A DNA stretch of 64,000 nucleotides from Sphingomonas sp. 1F27F7B. GTDB lineage: Bacteria; Pseudomonadota; Alphaproteobacteria; Sphingomonadales; Sphingomonadaceae. A program made the translations under genes and the position numbers. Below, piece after piece: positions 1 to 7,973 of the stretch. The stretch is taken from NCBI RefSeq assembly GCF_005503355.1, contig NZ_SCMK01000019.1, positions 1 through 64,000 of the forward strand. The letters are read 5' to 3'. The notes under the pieces are model-generated. The model saw nothing but the letters and a program-made list of their open reading frames with translations, was not told the origin of the DNA and made no database searches. Each line of letters begins with the position of its first letter. The first letter of the stretch is position 1.

Positions 1-6
1 GCCGGC

Positions 7-40
7 CAACGTGCCTGGGGGCATGCCCCCAGGCACGTTG
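7..40. repeat. Perfect 34-bp palindrome
   Basis: Bases 7-23 are the exact reverse complement of bases 24-40, so the two 17-bp arms meet with no spacer. No T-tract follows on either strand, so an ordinary intrinsic terminator is unlikely. It lies about 210 bp beyond the 3' end of the integrase gene. A recombination site, protein-binding site or cruciform are possible. Bases 41-251 hold no gene I can support. Confidence 0.8.
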
Positions 41-251
41 CCATCCCATCAACCAACCATCATGAAGGAGCCGGACTCTACCTCTGAGTGGTAACAATCA
101 GGGGCGCACGTCAGAGGCAATGGAGCGCTACGGGCCGGGCGCGCCTTCTTCCCATGCCTGCTTGGCCGTTCGCTGACCGGGGAGCGCCAGCGGCGCGTCA
201 GCGAAGCGGGTCTTGATCCCGCCAGGGAGCCCGGGCCGGGCGCGGGATCGG

Positions 252-1817
252 CTACGCCTTGCGCGATTTACGGCTCTTGGGCGCGGGCCGCGCTGCCTGA
301 TCGCGCATTTGAGACGCCTTCGAGGCTTTTGCCTTACCCTCGGCGGCATTTTTCTTCTCCTCGGGCTCAACCGGGTTCCAGCCTCCAGCACCCTGCAACA
401 CGCGGTCGGCATGTTTGATGGTGTTCACATGCCCATAGTGATCCTCGATCATCTTGACCGAAGTGCCCATCTGCTCGGCGAGCAGATACACGTCCACGCC
501 TTCGGAGAGACGATACGTCGCATAGGTATGACGGAAGCTGTAGGTGGAGCGGATCGTCCCGCACGGGCCGACACGTAACCCGGCATCGGTCAGCATATCC
601 TCGACCAGTGTACCGTAGAGCGTCTTGGCGGGCGTACCATCGATGGTGGTGAAGACGGTATCGGTCGGCTTTGGATCATAGACAGGATCGGATTGCTTGC
701 CGTTCTTCCCAGCACGTTTCCAATTGGCTTCCCTGGCCTGCTCGCGGATGCGGGCTAGATATTTGCCGACGCTCGACACCGCCACCAGCTTGCGCGACTT
801 GCCCTTGCCCTGCACGAACAGCACCACGATCTCGTTGCCGTCGCGGTCTTTGGCGGGCGTGATGTCGCACCAACGCAAGTTCTTGGCCTCGCTCGGGCGC
901 ATGCCAGTGTTGCACATAATGAGCATGAAATTGTAGGCGACCGTGCGATACCATATCTGCCGGTCGGACGCGGTGGCGTCGGGGTTCGGCTTGCTATCCT
1001 CACCCTTCGGCTTCGCACTGATCCACTTCGTGCGGGCATGGGTATGAAGCGCGACATACTCCTCGTGGTTGAGTTCATCGCGACGCATTTTCTTGAGCTG
1101 CGGGCGATCATCGAAGCGTTGGCTGGCAGGTACATACCGCTTCTTGATCGCGTATTGCATGATCGAGCCGAAGATCGACATTTCAAAGCGGATCGTCGCA
1201 TCGCTGACGAAAGGCACCAGCTTATCGAGCTTGGCCTGAACCGCTTCTTCAAACTGCTTGGGCGTCAGGGGCTTTGCGCGAAGCTTGCGTGCCGCACGTG
1301 CCTTCTGGATCATCGCCTGATCCTGCTGCACGAGCTTGGCCGCCAGCTCCGGCGATACCTTCCGGCCGCCATTGCGCTCGGCCCGGCCTTCGCCGTTCTC
1401 ACGTCGCCACGCCGGATAACTGCCCCATAGCTCATCGCCGATGCGGTGTACCTGCGTTGAGCCGACATACTCATTGAGCGGCCCTTCGATGATGGCTTTC
1501 ATCTTCTCGGGCCGCCCCTTGCTGATCTCGCCGCGCTTCGCCCGTGCAACCTGGGTAGCCAGAAATTCCTTCGCGATGTCGCGGAAAGGGCGATTGAACA
1601 CCGGATCGCCGCGCTTTGTGGCATACCGGACTTCGCCATCCTGATCCCACGCCAACGAGCGCGCCGTATTGATATCGTCAGTCTTGAGCGAGACCGTTTT
1701 ATACCGGTCAACCTTCGGCACCTTCACCCGGCAATACCAGTTGCGATGCTGCACGTCTGCTCGGCGAAAGATCACCAAACCGGGCTTCAGCTCCTCTTTG
1801 TCTGTGACAAACGCCAT
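252..1817 (-). CDS. Tyrosine recombinase (phage-type integrase)
   Basis: Site-specific recombinase of about 521 residues, probably the integrase of an integrated element. The catalytic domain is visible in the C-terminal half: the first catalytic Arg in NTGMRPSEAKNLRW, the HxxR-type box in FRHTYATYRL, and the tyrosine nucleophile in IEDHYGHV. The N-terminal part resembles an arm-binding plus core-binding region. The ATG at 1817 has a GAGG Shine-Dalgarno 6 nt upstream and is preferred to a GTG at 1829. The gene and its upstream DNA are visibly less GC-rich than the neighbours, consistent with transfer. No tRNA attachment target is visible in the window, so the partner att site is probably to the left of base 1 or is not a tRNA. 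The C-terminal tail is rich in K, A and R. Confidence 0.9.
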   Translation of the reverse strand: MAFVTDKEELKPGLVIFRRADVQHRNWYCRVKVPKVDRYKTVSLKTDDINTARSLAWDQDGEVRYATKRGDPVFNRPFRDIAKEFLATQVARAKRGEISKGRPEKMKAIIEGPLNEYVGSTQVHRIGDELWGSYPAWRRENGEGRAERNGGRKVSPELAAKLVQQDQAMIQKARAARKLRAKPLTPKQFEEAVQAKLDKLVPFVSDATIRFEMSIFGSIMQYAIKKRYVPASQRFDDRPQLKKMRRDELNHEEYVALHTHARTKWISAKPKGEDSKPNPDATASDRQIWYRTVAYNFMLIMCNTGMRPSEAKNLRWCDITPAKDRDGNEIVVLFVQGKGKSRKLVAVSSVGKYLARIREQAREANWKRAGKNGKQSDPVYDPKPTDTVFTTIDGTPAKTLYGTLVEDMLTDAGLRVGPCGTIRSTYSFRHTYATYRLSEGVDVYLLAEQMGTSVKMIEDHYGHVNTIKHADRVLQGAGGWNPVEPEEKKNAAEGKAKASKASQMRDQAARPAPKSRKSRKA

Positions 1818-1844
1818 GCGCGACCTCACTCTCTGTGTAGGTTC

Positions 1845-1901
1845 TGTGCAGAACAGCGGCGTAAGTCATTGATCCACCGTAGCTGTGCAGCCCTTGTGCA
1901 G
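1845..1901. promoter_or_regulatory. Three TGTGCAG direct repeats upstream of the integrase
   Basis: The heptamer TGTGCAG occurs at 1845-1851, 1884-1890 and 1895-1901, all in the same orientation, just upstream of the integrase start. The surrounding 100 bp is AT-rich for this genome. Short direct repeats beside an integrase are typical of arm-type binding sites or a repressor operator. This role is inferred from position only. Confidence 0.35.
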
Positions 1902-1951
1902 AAAGCTATACCAAAATTTATCATTTTTTCCTAGTGATTTAGATTATATTG

Positions 1952-2085
1952 GTCATCCCCGCGAAGGCGGGGATCCAGGGCCAGGCGCGGAACGGGTGTG
2001 GCCGGTCCCCTCCTCTCCGGATGACGTTCGCGCGGTGGCGCCGATATCCTGTACTACCCTGGATCCCCGCCTGCGCGGGGATGAC
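1952..2085 (+). repeat. Dispersed palindromic repeat, copy 1
   Basis: A 134-bp element that begins GTCATCCCCGCG and ends with the inverted counterpart CGCGGGGATGAC. The terminal arms (GTCATCCCCGCGNAGGCGGGGATCC and its inverse) form a long imperfect inverted repeat around a conserved core containing CCAGGCGCGGAAC, GTTCGCGCGGTGG and CCGATATC. Two more copies lie at 19622-19755 (same orientation) and 38477-38612 (inverted). A CTAG lies on its left flank (1931) and CCTAAGG on its right. It lies between the integrase and a Tat-type gene and produces spurious reading frames. It is non-coding and MITE- or REP-like. Confidence 0.85.
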
Positions 2086-2173
2086 GGGGAGTCATCAACC
2101 TAAGGGGCCGCATGTGTCCCGTTCTCCCGCAATTTACGATTGCGAAACGCCGGCGGGCGCAGGACAATGCGCC

Positions 2174-2560
2174 ATGGCAGACGACGATCCGCTTCCGAAG
2201 GCCAGCCGCCGTGCGCTGATGCTGGGCGCCGCGAGCGCGTCGGCGATCGTTTCGATTCGCCCGGCGCTGGCGCAGACCAATGCTTCGGTGATGAACTGCG
2301 AGATCCCGGTGCCCGATCCGGGCCGCGCGGGCCAATATGTCGCGGCCGACGGCAAGCTCGTCCCGGCCGGCACACCCGGAGCCTTCCCGCCGGCCGGTGC
2401 GCCGTTCAAGGCGGAGGACGTCAAGCGCGCGCTGAACGGCGGCACGCTGCCGGGCACCGATTACGAACGCAGCCGCGCCTATACCAACTATATCCGCCGC
2501 CTCCAGTCGGGCACCAGCGGCTTCACCTGCTTCGCCTCGCTGCAGATGCCGCGCGGCTGA
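2174..2560 (+). CDS. Tat-signal exported protein of unknown function
   Basis: Predicted 128-residue exported protein. The ATG at 2174 begins MADDDPLPKASRR. The twin arginine at residues 12-13 is followed by a hydrophobic stretch (ALMLGAASASAIVSI) and a likely AxA cleavage after ALA, so Tat export is likely. The mature part has two cysteines (in MNCEIPV and FTCFASL), which could form a disulfide, and is rich in Pro and Gly. A reading frame running upstream into the dispersed repeat is not part of the gene. It precedes the HPr-rel-A cassette by 256 bp, on the same strand. I do not recognise a characterised family. A role with the cassette is a guess from position. Confidence 0.7.
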   Translation: MADDDPLPKASRRALMLGAASASAIVSIRPALAQTNASVMNCEIPVPDPGRAGQYVAADGKLVPAGTPGAFPPAGAPFKAEDVKRALNGGTLPGTDYERSRAYTNYIRRLQSGTSGFTCFASLQMPRG

Positions 2561-2622
2561 AGGCCGTGGCCGATCCGACCGCGCGACGACGCGACGATGT
2601 GAAGAAGGGAAGACGGAAGCGG

Positions 2623-2770
2623 GTTCACGCGGAGGCGCGGCGCCGCGGAGGGAGTCCCTTCGGCGAGCCCGGGCGTTGCGTCGGCGGCAGGATCTCGGCT
2701 CCGGCGACGATTGCGGGCATCGCGCACGCGATGCGGGACGGCCTCCGCGGCGCCGCGTCTCTGCGTGAAC
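2623..2770. repeat. Intergenic inverted repeat with 29-bp arms
   Basis: The arms at 2623-2651 and 2742-2770 are near-exact inverted copies, of the form GTTCACGCGGAGGCGCGGCG. Weaker symmetry continues outward through GAAGAAGGGAAGACG and its counterpart near 2771-2792. The ~90-bp centre shows no coding sense. It fills most of the gap between the Tat protein gene and the PqqD-like gene. It resembles REP-type palindromic elements and could form a large RNA hairpin that separates the two genes. Confidence 0.7.
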
Positions 2771-2816
2771 ATCTTCTTCTTCGTCTCGCCGCAGCGTCGT
2801 TGCGCGAAGATCGGCG

Positions 2817-3086
2817 ATGACCAGCTATCGCGCCGCGCCGCCGGAAACGCTGCGCATCGTCCCGCTCGACGCGCTCACGCTGATCTATCACCGCGCCTCG
2901 GGCATCACCCATGTCGTCGACGCGCCCGTGCCCGAGATGCTCGAAGCGCTCGCCGGCGACACGCTGTCCGCCGCCCAGCTGCTCGCGCGCCTCGGCGAGC
3001 GTTTTGATCTGCTCGACGCCGATCCAGCCGCGCTCGCCATCCGCCTGGACGAGCTGGTCGCCGCCGGGTTGGTGGAGCGGTTGTGA
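2817..3086 (+). CDS. PqqD-like protein of the HPr-rel-A system
   Basis: Small 89-residue protein with the PqqD-type winged-helix layout: a short N-terminal beta part (LIYHRASGITHVVDAPV), then helical segments ending in a leucine-rich LDELVAAGLVERL. PqqD proteins are peptide chaperones or recognition domains. Members of this branch are found with HprK-related kinases and nucleotidyltransferases, which is exactly the arrangement here. Its TGA stop overlaps the GTG start of the next gene, so the two are translationally coupled. The ATG at 2817 follows a GATCGGCGATGA context without a strong ribosome-binding site. The identification rests on both sequence shape and context. The true substrate peptide is unknown. 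Confidence 0.8.
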   Translation: MTSYRAAPPETLRIVPLDALTLIYHRASGITHVVDAPVPEMLEALAGDTLSAAQLLARLGERFDLLDADPAALAIRLDELVAAGLVERL

Positions 3087-3928
3087 GGCACGTCGCCCAC
3101 CTGGCCATCGGCCCCGCGGCCTTCCGCATCGGCAGCGACTGGCGCGCGCCGGTCGCTGCCCTGGAAGCCCTGTATTGCGATTATCCCAAGCCGGACGTTC
3201 CGGACTTCAATGTCCACCTCTTCGCCGCGCGGCCCTGGCGGCGCTGGCTTCGTCCGGCGGTTCATATCGGCGGGGACTTCACCATCCCCGATGCCGCGCC
3301 CCTGCCGCTTGCCCAGGGGCTGCTCGCCGCCGAGATGGGGATGAACCTGCAGATGGCGCTCGCCCAGCGCCGTTTCCTGCTGCTGCACGCATCGGCGGTG
3401 GAACGGAATGGCCGGGCAGTGCTGATGACCGGCATCTCGGGTGCGGGCAAGTCCACGCTCGCGGCGCTGCTGATGGCGCGCGGCTGGCGGCTGATGGGCG
3501 ACGAGTTCGTGCTGATCGATCCCGCCACCGGCCTGGCCCATGCCTTTCCGCGGCTGATCAGCCTCAAGAACCAGGCGATCGCGGTCGTCCGGGCCGCGCT
3601 GCCCGATGCCCGGTTCGGGCCGCTGCTTCCCGGCACGCCCAAGGGCGACATCCGCCATCTGGTCCCCGATCTTCGCGCCATCGCGAACATGGCCGAGCCC
3701 GCCGAGCCGGCGCTGCTGCTCTTCCCCCGCTTCGGCTTCGAGGCCGCCGAGCGCCCGGTGCCGCAGAGCGAGGCGTTCGTCCGGCTGACTCAGGCATCGA
3801 CCAACTATGTCCATCTCGCCGAGCGCGGCTTCGATGCGCTCACCCGGCTCGTGCAGGCCGTCCCCGCGCGGGCAATAGACTATCCGGACGCCGAAGCTGG
3901 CATAGCCCTGGTCGAGGCGCTGGCATGA
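3083..3928 (+). CDS. HprK-related kinase A
   Basis: 281-residue P-loop protein related to the C-terminal kinase domain of HPr serine kinase/phosphorylase. The Walker A motif GISGAGKST is at residues 117-125, preceded by LLLHASAVERNGRAVLMT and followed by GWRLMGDEFVLID, the acidic segment typical of HprK folds. The GTG start at 3083 overlaps the stop of the PqqD-like gene, and its own stop overlaps the ATG of the nucleotidyltransferase, giving a three-gene translationally coupled set. No HPr gene is nearby, so the phosphoacceptor is not obvious. Known HprK enzymes phosphorylate a serine on HPr. Whether this branch phosphorylates a protein, a peptide held by the PqqD-like partner, or a small molecule is unknown. 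Confidence 0.85.
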   Translation: MRHVAHLAIGPAAFRIGSDWRAPVAALEALYCDYPKPDVPDFNVHLFAARPWRRWLRPAVHIGGDFTIPDAAPLPLAQGLLAAEMGMNLQMALAQRRFLLLHASAVERNGRAVLMTGISGAGKSTLAALLMARGWRLMGDEFVLIDPATGLAHAFPRLISLKNQAIAVVRAALPDARFGPLLPGTPKGDIRHLVPDLRAIANMAEPAEPALLLFPRFGFEAAERPVPQSEAFVRLTQASTNYVHLAERGFDALTRLVQAVPARAIDYPDAEAGIALVEALA

Positions 3929-4935
3929 GCCCCGGCTGGCGCCTGGCCCATGTGCTGCGCGATCCCGGCACGGCGCTCGGCTTTGCCGCGCGGGAATGGA
4001 CCGAGCTGTTCGCCGTCGCCCGGGCCGAGCAGATGGCGGGCACGCTCGCGCACCGGCTGAACGGCCTGGCGCTGCCCGCCGCGGTGCAGCGCCTGGTCGA
4101 CGATGCGATCGCCTCGGCCGGGCAGGTCCGCCTGGCGGCGCTCTGGGAGGCCGAGATGGCGCGGCGGGCGCTGGCGCCGCTCGACGTGCCGGTCGTCCTG
4201 CTCAAGGGCACTGCCTTTGCCGCTGCCGGCCTGTCGCCGGCGAGAGGGCGCAACATCGGCGATCTCGACATCCTCGTCCCCCGCGACCGCCTGGACGAAG
4301 TGGAGGCGGCCCTGCTTGCGGCGGGCTGGGAATGGGTGAAGCCCGATCCCTATGACGACGCCTATTATCGCCGCTGGATGCACGAGCTGCCGCCGCTCAT
4401 CCACCGCGAGCGCGACCGGATGATCGACGTCCACCACACGATCCTCCCCCTGACGGCGCGCATCACCCCCGATGCCGGGGCGCTGCTCGCCGCCGCCGTG
4501 CCGCTCGACAACGGACTGTGCACATTTTCGCGTCCGGACATGCTGGTTCATGCTGCCGCCCACCTCCTGGCGGACGGCGACCTGGCCGGCGGAATGCGCA
4601 ACCTTTGGGACATTCACTGCCTGCTTGGAGATGGGGAGGTCGAGGGCCTGGCCGAACGCGCCCGCCGCCACGGCCTCTCCGCCGCGATGGCCCGCGCCGC
4701 CCGGCTCAGCCATGCGCTCTACGGCACCGAGGTCCCGCCCGAATGGCGGCGGCGCACCCCGCTCGACCGCCTCTATCTCCACCGCCTCACCGCCCGCGAT
4801 GGCTGGGGCCGCCAGACCGCCCGGCTCACGCGGCTGGGCTTCTATGTCCGCAGCCACTGGCTGCGCATGCCGCCGCTGATGCTCGCCCGGCATCTCTGGA
4901 CCAAATACCGCAAGGGCTATCGCCCGGTCGGCTGA
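3925..4935 (+). CDS. Nucleotidyltransferase family protein of the HPr-rel-A cassette
   Basis: 336-residue protein with a nucleotidyltransferase fold. Visible motifs are VVLLKGTAFA, then RGRNIGDLDILVPRDRLDEV, with the DxD metal-binding pair at residues 113 and 115 in GDLDIL. A later VHAAAHLLADGD and a Trp/Arg-rich C-terminus fit the uncharacterised NTP_transf_5-like family. The ATG at 3925 overlaps the HprK-like stop (ATGA). The gene closes the PqqD / HprK-like / transferase set. It may nucleotidylate a protein or metabolite, but the target is not known. Confidence 0.8.
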   Translation: MSPGWRLAHVLRDPGTALGFAAREWTELFAVARAEQMAGTLAHRLNGLALPAAVQRLVDDAIASAGQVRLAALWEAEMARRALAPLDVPVVLLKGTAFAAAGLSPARGRNIGDLDILVPRDRLDEVEAALLAAGWEWVKPDPYDDAYYRRWMHELPPLIHRERDRMIDVHHTILPLTARITPDAGALLAAAVPLDNGLCTFSRPDMLVHAAAHLLADGDLAGGMRNLWDIHCLLGDGEVEGLAERARRHGLSAAMARAARLSHALYGTEVPPEWRRRTPLDRLYLHRLTARDGWGRQTARLTRLGFYVRSHWLRMPPLMLARHLWTKYRKGYRPVG

Positions 4936-5018
4936 ACCGAATGAAACATAACAGGAACAAATCCTTGCCTTGTTGGGGCGCCTCCGCTATTCTGCATGGG
5001 CATTCCACGGGAGAGACG

Positions 5019-5387
5019 ATGATGTTCCGCAAGGTCGCCTTCACCATGTATCCGGCCGTCGATCTCGCCCGCGCGCGCGATTTCTACGAGCGGACGCTCG
5101 GCCTTCCGGCCAGCCATGCGCCGGAGGGGATTCCATGGATCGAATTCGACCTGCCCGGCGGCGGCTGCCTGGCGCTGACCGACGTGACCGGCGACCGGCC
5201 CGCCTCGGATGCCGGCGGCACGATCGCCTTCGAAGTCGAGGATCTCGACGCGCTCTGCACGGCGCTGGAGGGGAAGGGCGTGACCTTCAAGAGCGACCTC
5301 ATCCACTCGCCGGTCTGCCGGATGCGTGTGATCGAGGACAGCGAAGGCAATGCCGTGCTGCTGCACCAGCTCAAGGATCCGGGCTGA
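5019..5387 (+). CDS. VOC (glyoxalase/bleomycin-resistance fold) family protein
   Basis: Single-domain protein of about 122 residues with the paired beta-alpha-beta-beta-beta layout of the VOC superfamily. Typical pieces are VDLARARDFYERTLGL near the N-terminus, FEVEDLDALCTALEGKGV in the middle and RMRVIEDSEGNAVLLHQ at the end, the last carrying the usual metal-ligand region. Two adjacent ATG codons (5019 and 5022) follow GGGAGAGACG, a good ribosome-binding site. Substrate cannot be inferred: the family includes glyoxalases, dioxygenases and antibiotic-binding proteins. It sits alone, 83 bp after the cassette. Confidence 0.85.
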   Translation: MMFRKVAFTMYPAVDLARARDFYERTLGLPASHAPEGIPWIEFDLPGGGCLALTDVTGDRPASDAGGTIAFEVEDLDALCTALEGKGVTFKSDLIHSPVCRMRVIEDSEGNAVLLHQLKDPG

Positions 5388-5447
5388 CCGCATCGACATC
5401 GCCGGGGCAGGGTGGCAGCATATCGACCCTGACTTGAGGGAGGGGGA

Positions 5448-5858
5448 ATGATGCGGACTCTGGGAATCGTCGCGGCGGCGCTGGCGCTTTCGGCCTGTTC
5501 GATCGGCAAGGACGTGCCGCTGGCGGAGGCCGGAGCTGCGCGTTTCCACCAGTCGCTCGATGCGGGCAAGTTCGCCGAGACCTGGCAGAGCGCGGCGCCC
5601 GAACTGCGCGCCGCCACGCCGCAGGACAAATGGCTCGCGCTGCTCGACGCGGTGCATCGGAAGCTGGGCAAGTTCCGCACGTCGAAGACGATCGGCTGGA
5701 ACGACAATTTCAACAACGGCGTGCACTTCATCGTGCTCAACCAGGAAGCGCAATATGAGCGCGGCACCGCGCAGGAGCAGTTCGTCTATCGGATCGACGC
5801 CGGCAAGGCGGCGCTCGCCGGCTATCACGTCAACTCGGACGCGCTGATCCTCAACTAG
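5448..5858 (+). CDS. Predicted lipoprotein, DUF4019-like
   Basis: 136-residue protein with a lipoprotein signal: MMRTLGIVAAALALSAC, with the lipobox LSAC and Cys18 as probable lipidation site. The mature domain (FHQSLDAGKFAETWQSAAPELR, then WLALLDAVHRKLGKFRTSKTIGW) resembles the DUF4019 family of small periplasmic proteins, whose function is unknown. A GAGGGAGGGGGA ribosome-binding site lies just upstream. Its 3' end overlaps the stop of the convergent gph gene by 8 bp, so the two transcripts must overlap. Confidence 0.75.
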   Translation: MMRTLGIVAAALALSACSIGKDVPLAEAGAARFHQSLDAGKFAETWQSAAPELRAATPQDKWLALLDAVHRKLGKFRTSKTIGWNDNFNNGVHFIVLNQEAQYERGTAQEQFVYRIDAGKAALAGYHVNSDALILN

Positions 5859-6528
5859 TCCCCAGCCGCTCCAGCACCGGGACCAGCTCGGCATAGGAAT
5901 CGATCACGGCATCGGCGCCCAGCTCCTCCACCGGCTGGGAGAGGAAGCCGAAGCGTACCGCCACGCTCGGCACTTCGGCATTCCGCGCCGCCATGGTGTC
6001 GTAGATCGAATCGCCCACGAACGCCGTGCGGCCGCCACCGCAGCGCCGGATCATCTCGCGGATCGGCAGGGCCGACGGCTTGGCGTTGCCCTTGCCCATC
6101 GTGTCGCCGCCGATGATCGCGGCGAAGCGGTGGTCCAGGCCCAGCTCGGCGATCAGCTTCACTGCCAGATACTCGAACTTGTTGGTCACGATCCCCAGCG
6201 TCGCGCCCCTGGCCGCCAGCGCGTCGAGCGCGTCCAGCATGCCGGGAAAGGGGCGCGAATGGTCGGAGACATGATCGCGATAATGGTCGAGCAGCGGCGG
6301 ATAGACCCGCGCCATCAATGCGTCGTCATAGCCGCCCGACGCTTCCAGCGCCTGTTCCAGCATGTGCTTCGCGCCGCGCCCCACGGTGGTCATCACCGTC
6401 GCCATGTCGAGCGGCGGGCGGCCGGCCAGGTCGAGCGCATGGTTCACGGCGCCGGCCAGGTCGGCGCTGGTGTCGAGCAGGGTGCCGTCCAGGTCGAACC
6501 CGACGATCGCGAAGGGGAATGCAGCCAT
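5851..6528 (-). CDS. gph: Phosphoglycolate phosphatase-like HAD hydrolase
   Basis: 225-residue HAD-superfamily phosphatase. Motif I is FDLDGTLLDTS (nucleophile Asp in DxDGT), motif II is IVTNK, and the late acidic motif is FVGDSIYDTMAAR. The cap region after motif I is of the small helical type found in phosphoglycolate phosphatases. The ATG at 6528 gives MAAFPFAIVGFDLDG, so the longer upstream frame is not needed. It is divergent from glmU with an 86-bp gap. Phosphoglycolate is the best-guess substrate; HAD enzymes of this clade also hydrolyse other sugar phosphates. Confidence 0.8.
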   Translation of the reverse strand: MAAFPFAIVGFDLDGTLLDTSADLAGAVNHALDLAGRPPLDMATVMTTVGRGAKHMLEQALEASGGYDDALMARVYPPLLDHYRDHVSDHSRPFPGMLDALDALAARGATLGIVTNKFEYLAVKLIAELGLDHRFAAIIGGDTMGKGNAKPSALPIREMIRRCGGGRTAFVGDSIYDTMAARNAEVPSVAVRFGFLSQPVEELGADAVIDSYAELVPVLERLGTS

Positions 6529-6614
6529 CGCGGTGCTGCCTGCCAGCCGGGCTATGGAATTGGCAAGCATATCGTGGCAGGGGGCCGGTCCAGCACCCCG
6601 GAACAGAGAGGCCA

Positions 6615-7973
6615 ATGACCGCACCGATCGCAGCCATCATCCTCGCGGCCGGCAAGGGCACGCGGATGAAGTCCGACACCCACAAGGTGCTCCACCCCAT
6701 CGCCGGGCGGCCGATGCTGCTCCATTTGATCGACAGCGTGAAGGCGCTGGGCGCGGAGCGCGAGGTCGTGGTTGTCGGCGCGGGGCGCGAGCAAGTCGAG
6801 GCGGCGGTCCATCCGCTGGGCGTGGAGACCGTGGAGCAGGCCGAGCAGCTCGGCACCGGCCATGCCGTGCGCATGGCGGAGAGCGCGCTCGCCGGCTTCC
6901 AGGGCGATGTGCTGATCCTCTATGGCGACGTGCCGCTGGTCACCGCCGAGACGATGCGCCGGATGCTCGACGCGCTCCACGGCGATGGCGGCCCCAGCGT
7001 GGTGGTGCTCGGCTTCCGTCCGGCTGATCCGGGCGCCTATGGCCGGGTGATCGTCGGCTCCGATGGCCGGCTCGACAAGATCGTCGAGTACAAGGACGCG
7101 ACGCCGGAGGAGCGGGCGGTGACGCTCTGCAATTCGGGCCTGATGGCGGTGCGCGGGCCGGACCTGTTCCGCCTGCTCGGCCAGCTTACCAGCGACAATG
7201 CGGCGGGTGAATATTATCTCACCGACCTGGTCGAGCTGGCGCGCCGCGAGGGCCGCTTCTCGGTGGGTATCGAGACCGACGCGATCGAAGTGGCCGGAGT
7301 CAACAGCCGCGGCGAGCTGGCCGGGCTCGAGCGCGAGTGGCAGCAGCGCCGCCGGGCCCGCGCGATGGCCGAGGGGGCCACGCTGGTCGCGCCGGAGACG
7401 GTGTGGTTCGCCCATGACACCGTGATCGGCCGCGACGTGACGATCGAGCCGAACGTGGTGTTCGGCCCCGGCGTGTCGGTGGCGGATCTAGTCACCATCC
7501 ATGGCTTCAGCCATATCGAGGGGGCCGAGATCCTCTCGGGCGCCGATATCGGCCCCTATGCCCGGCTGCGTCCCGGCGCCCGGATCGAGCAGGGCGCCAA
7601 GGTCGGCAATTTCGTCGAGATCAAGAAGGCGGTGATCGGGCCGGGGGCCAAGGCCAACCATCTCAGCTATATCGGCGATGCGGTGGTGGGGGCGGGGGCC
7701 AATATCGGCGCGGGCACCATCACCTGCAATTATGACGGATTTTTAAAGTACCGGACAGTGATCGGAAACGGCGCCTTTGTAGGTAGCAACAGCGCCCTGG
7801 TCGCGCCCGTCACCATCGGCGACGGCGCGATCGTGGGGGCCGGCTCGGTGGTCACCCGCGATGTCGAGGCGGACGCGCTGGGGATCGTGCGGGCCGAGCA
7901 ACAGGTGAAGCCGGGCTGGGCGCGGAAGTTCCGCGCAGTGATGAAGGCGAAGAAGGAGGCGGCGAAGAAGTGA
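6615..7973 (+). CDS. glmU: Bifunctional UDP-N-acetylglucosamine pyrophosphorylase / glucosamine-1-phosphate N-acetyltransferase
   Basis: Cytosolic enzyme of 452 residues that acetylates glucosamine-1-phosphate and then joins it to UTP, giving UDP-GlcNAc for peptidoglycan and LPS. The N-terminal uridyltransferase domain starts with the signature AAIILAAGKGTRMKSDTHK. The C-terminal part is a left-handed beta helix with hexapeptide repeats (for example GADIGPYARLRPGARI, GANIGAGTITCNYDG). Length is normal for the family. The ATG at 6615 is the only sensible start; an upstream frame extension is spurious. The next gene overlaps its stop, and glmS follows shortly, so the UDP-GlcNAc branch is clustered here. 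Confidence 0.97.
   Translation: MTAPIAAIILAAGKGTRMKSDTHKVLHPIAGRPMLLHLIDSVKALGAEREVVVVGAGREQVEAAVHPLGVETVEQAEQLGTGHAVRMAESALAGFQGDVLILYGDVPLVTAETMRRMLDALHGDGGPSVVVLGFRPADPGAYGRVIVGSDGRLDKIVEYKDATPEERAVTLCNSGLMAVRGPDLFRLLGQLTSDNAAGEYYLTDLVELARREGRFSVGIETDAIEVAGVNSRGELAGLEREWQQRRRARAMAEGATLVAPETVWFAHDTVIGRDVTIEPNVVFGPGVSVADLVTIHGFSHIEGAEILSGADIGPYARLRPGARIEQGAKVGNFVEIKKAVIGPGAKANHLSYIGDAVVGAGANIGAGTITCNYDGFLKYRTVIGNGAFVGSNSALVAPVTIGDGAIVGAGSVVTRDVEADALGIVRAEQQVKPGWARKFRAVMKAKKEAAKK

Noticed and set aside
7..40. Palindrome as an intrinsic terminator of the integrase
   Set aside because: No T-tract on either side and more than 200 bp from the stop codon.
213..578. Rightward frame over the integrase 3' end
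   Set aside because: It is antisense to the conserved catalytic region of the integrase and has no protein-like features.
1949..2173. Upstream extension of the Tat-type protein through the dispersed repeat
   Set aside because: The residues (MVIPAKAGIQ...) are the familiar translation of the GTCATCCCCGCG repeat, also seen at copy 3. The Tat signal begins properly at 2174.
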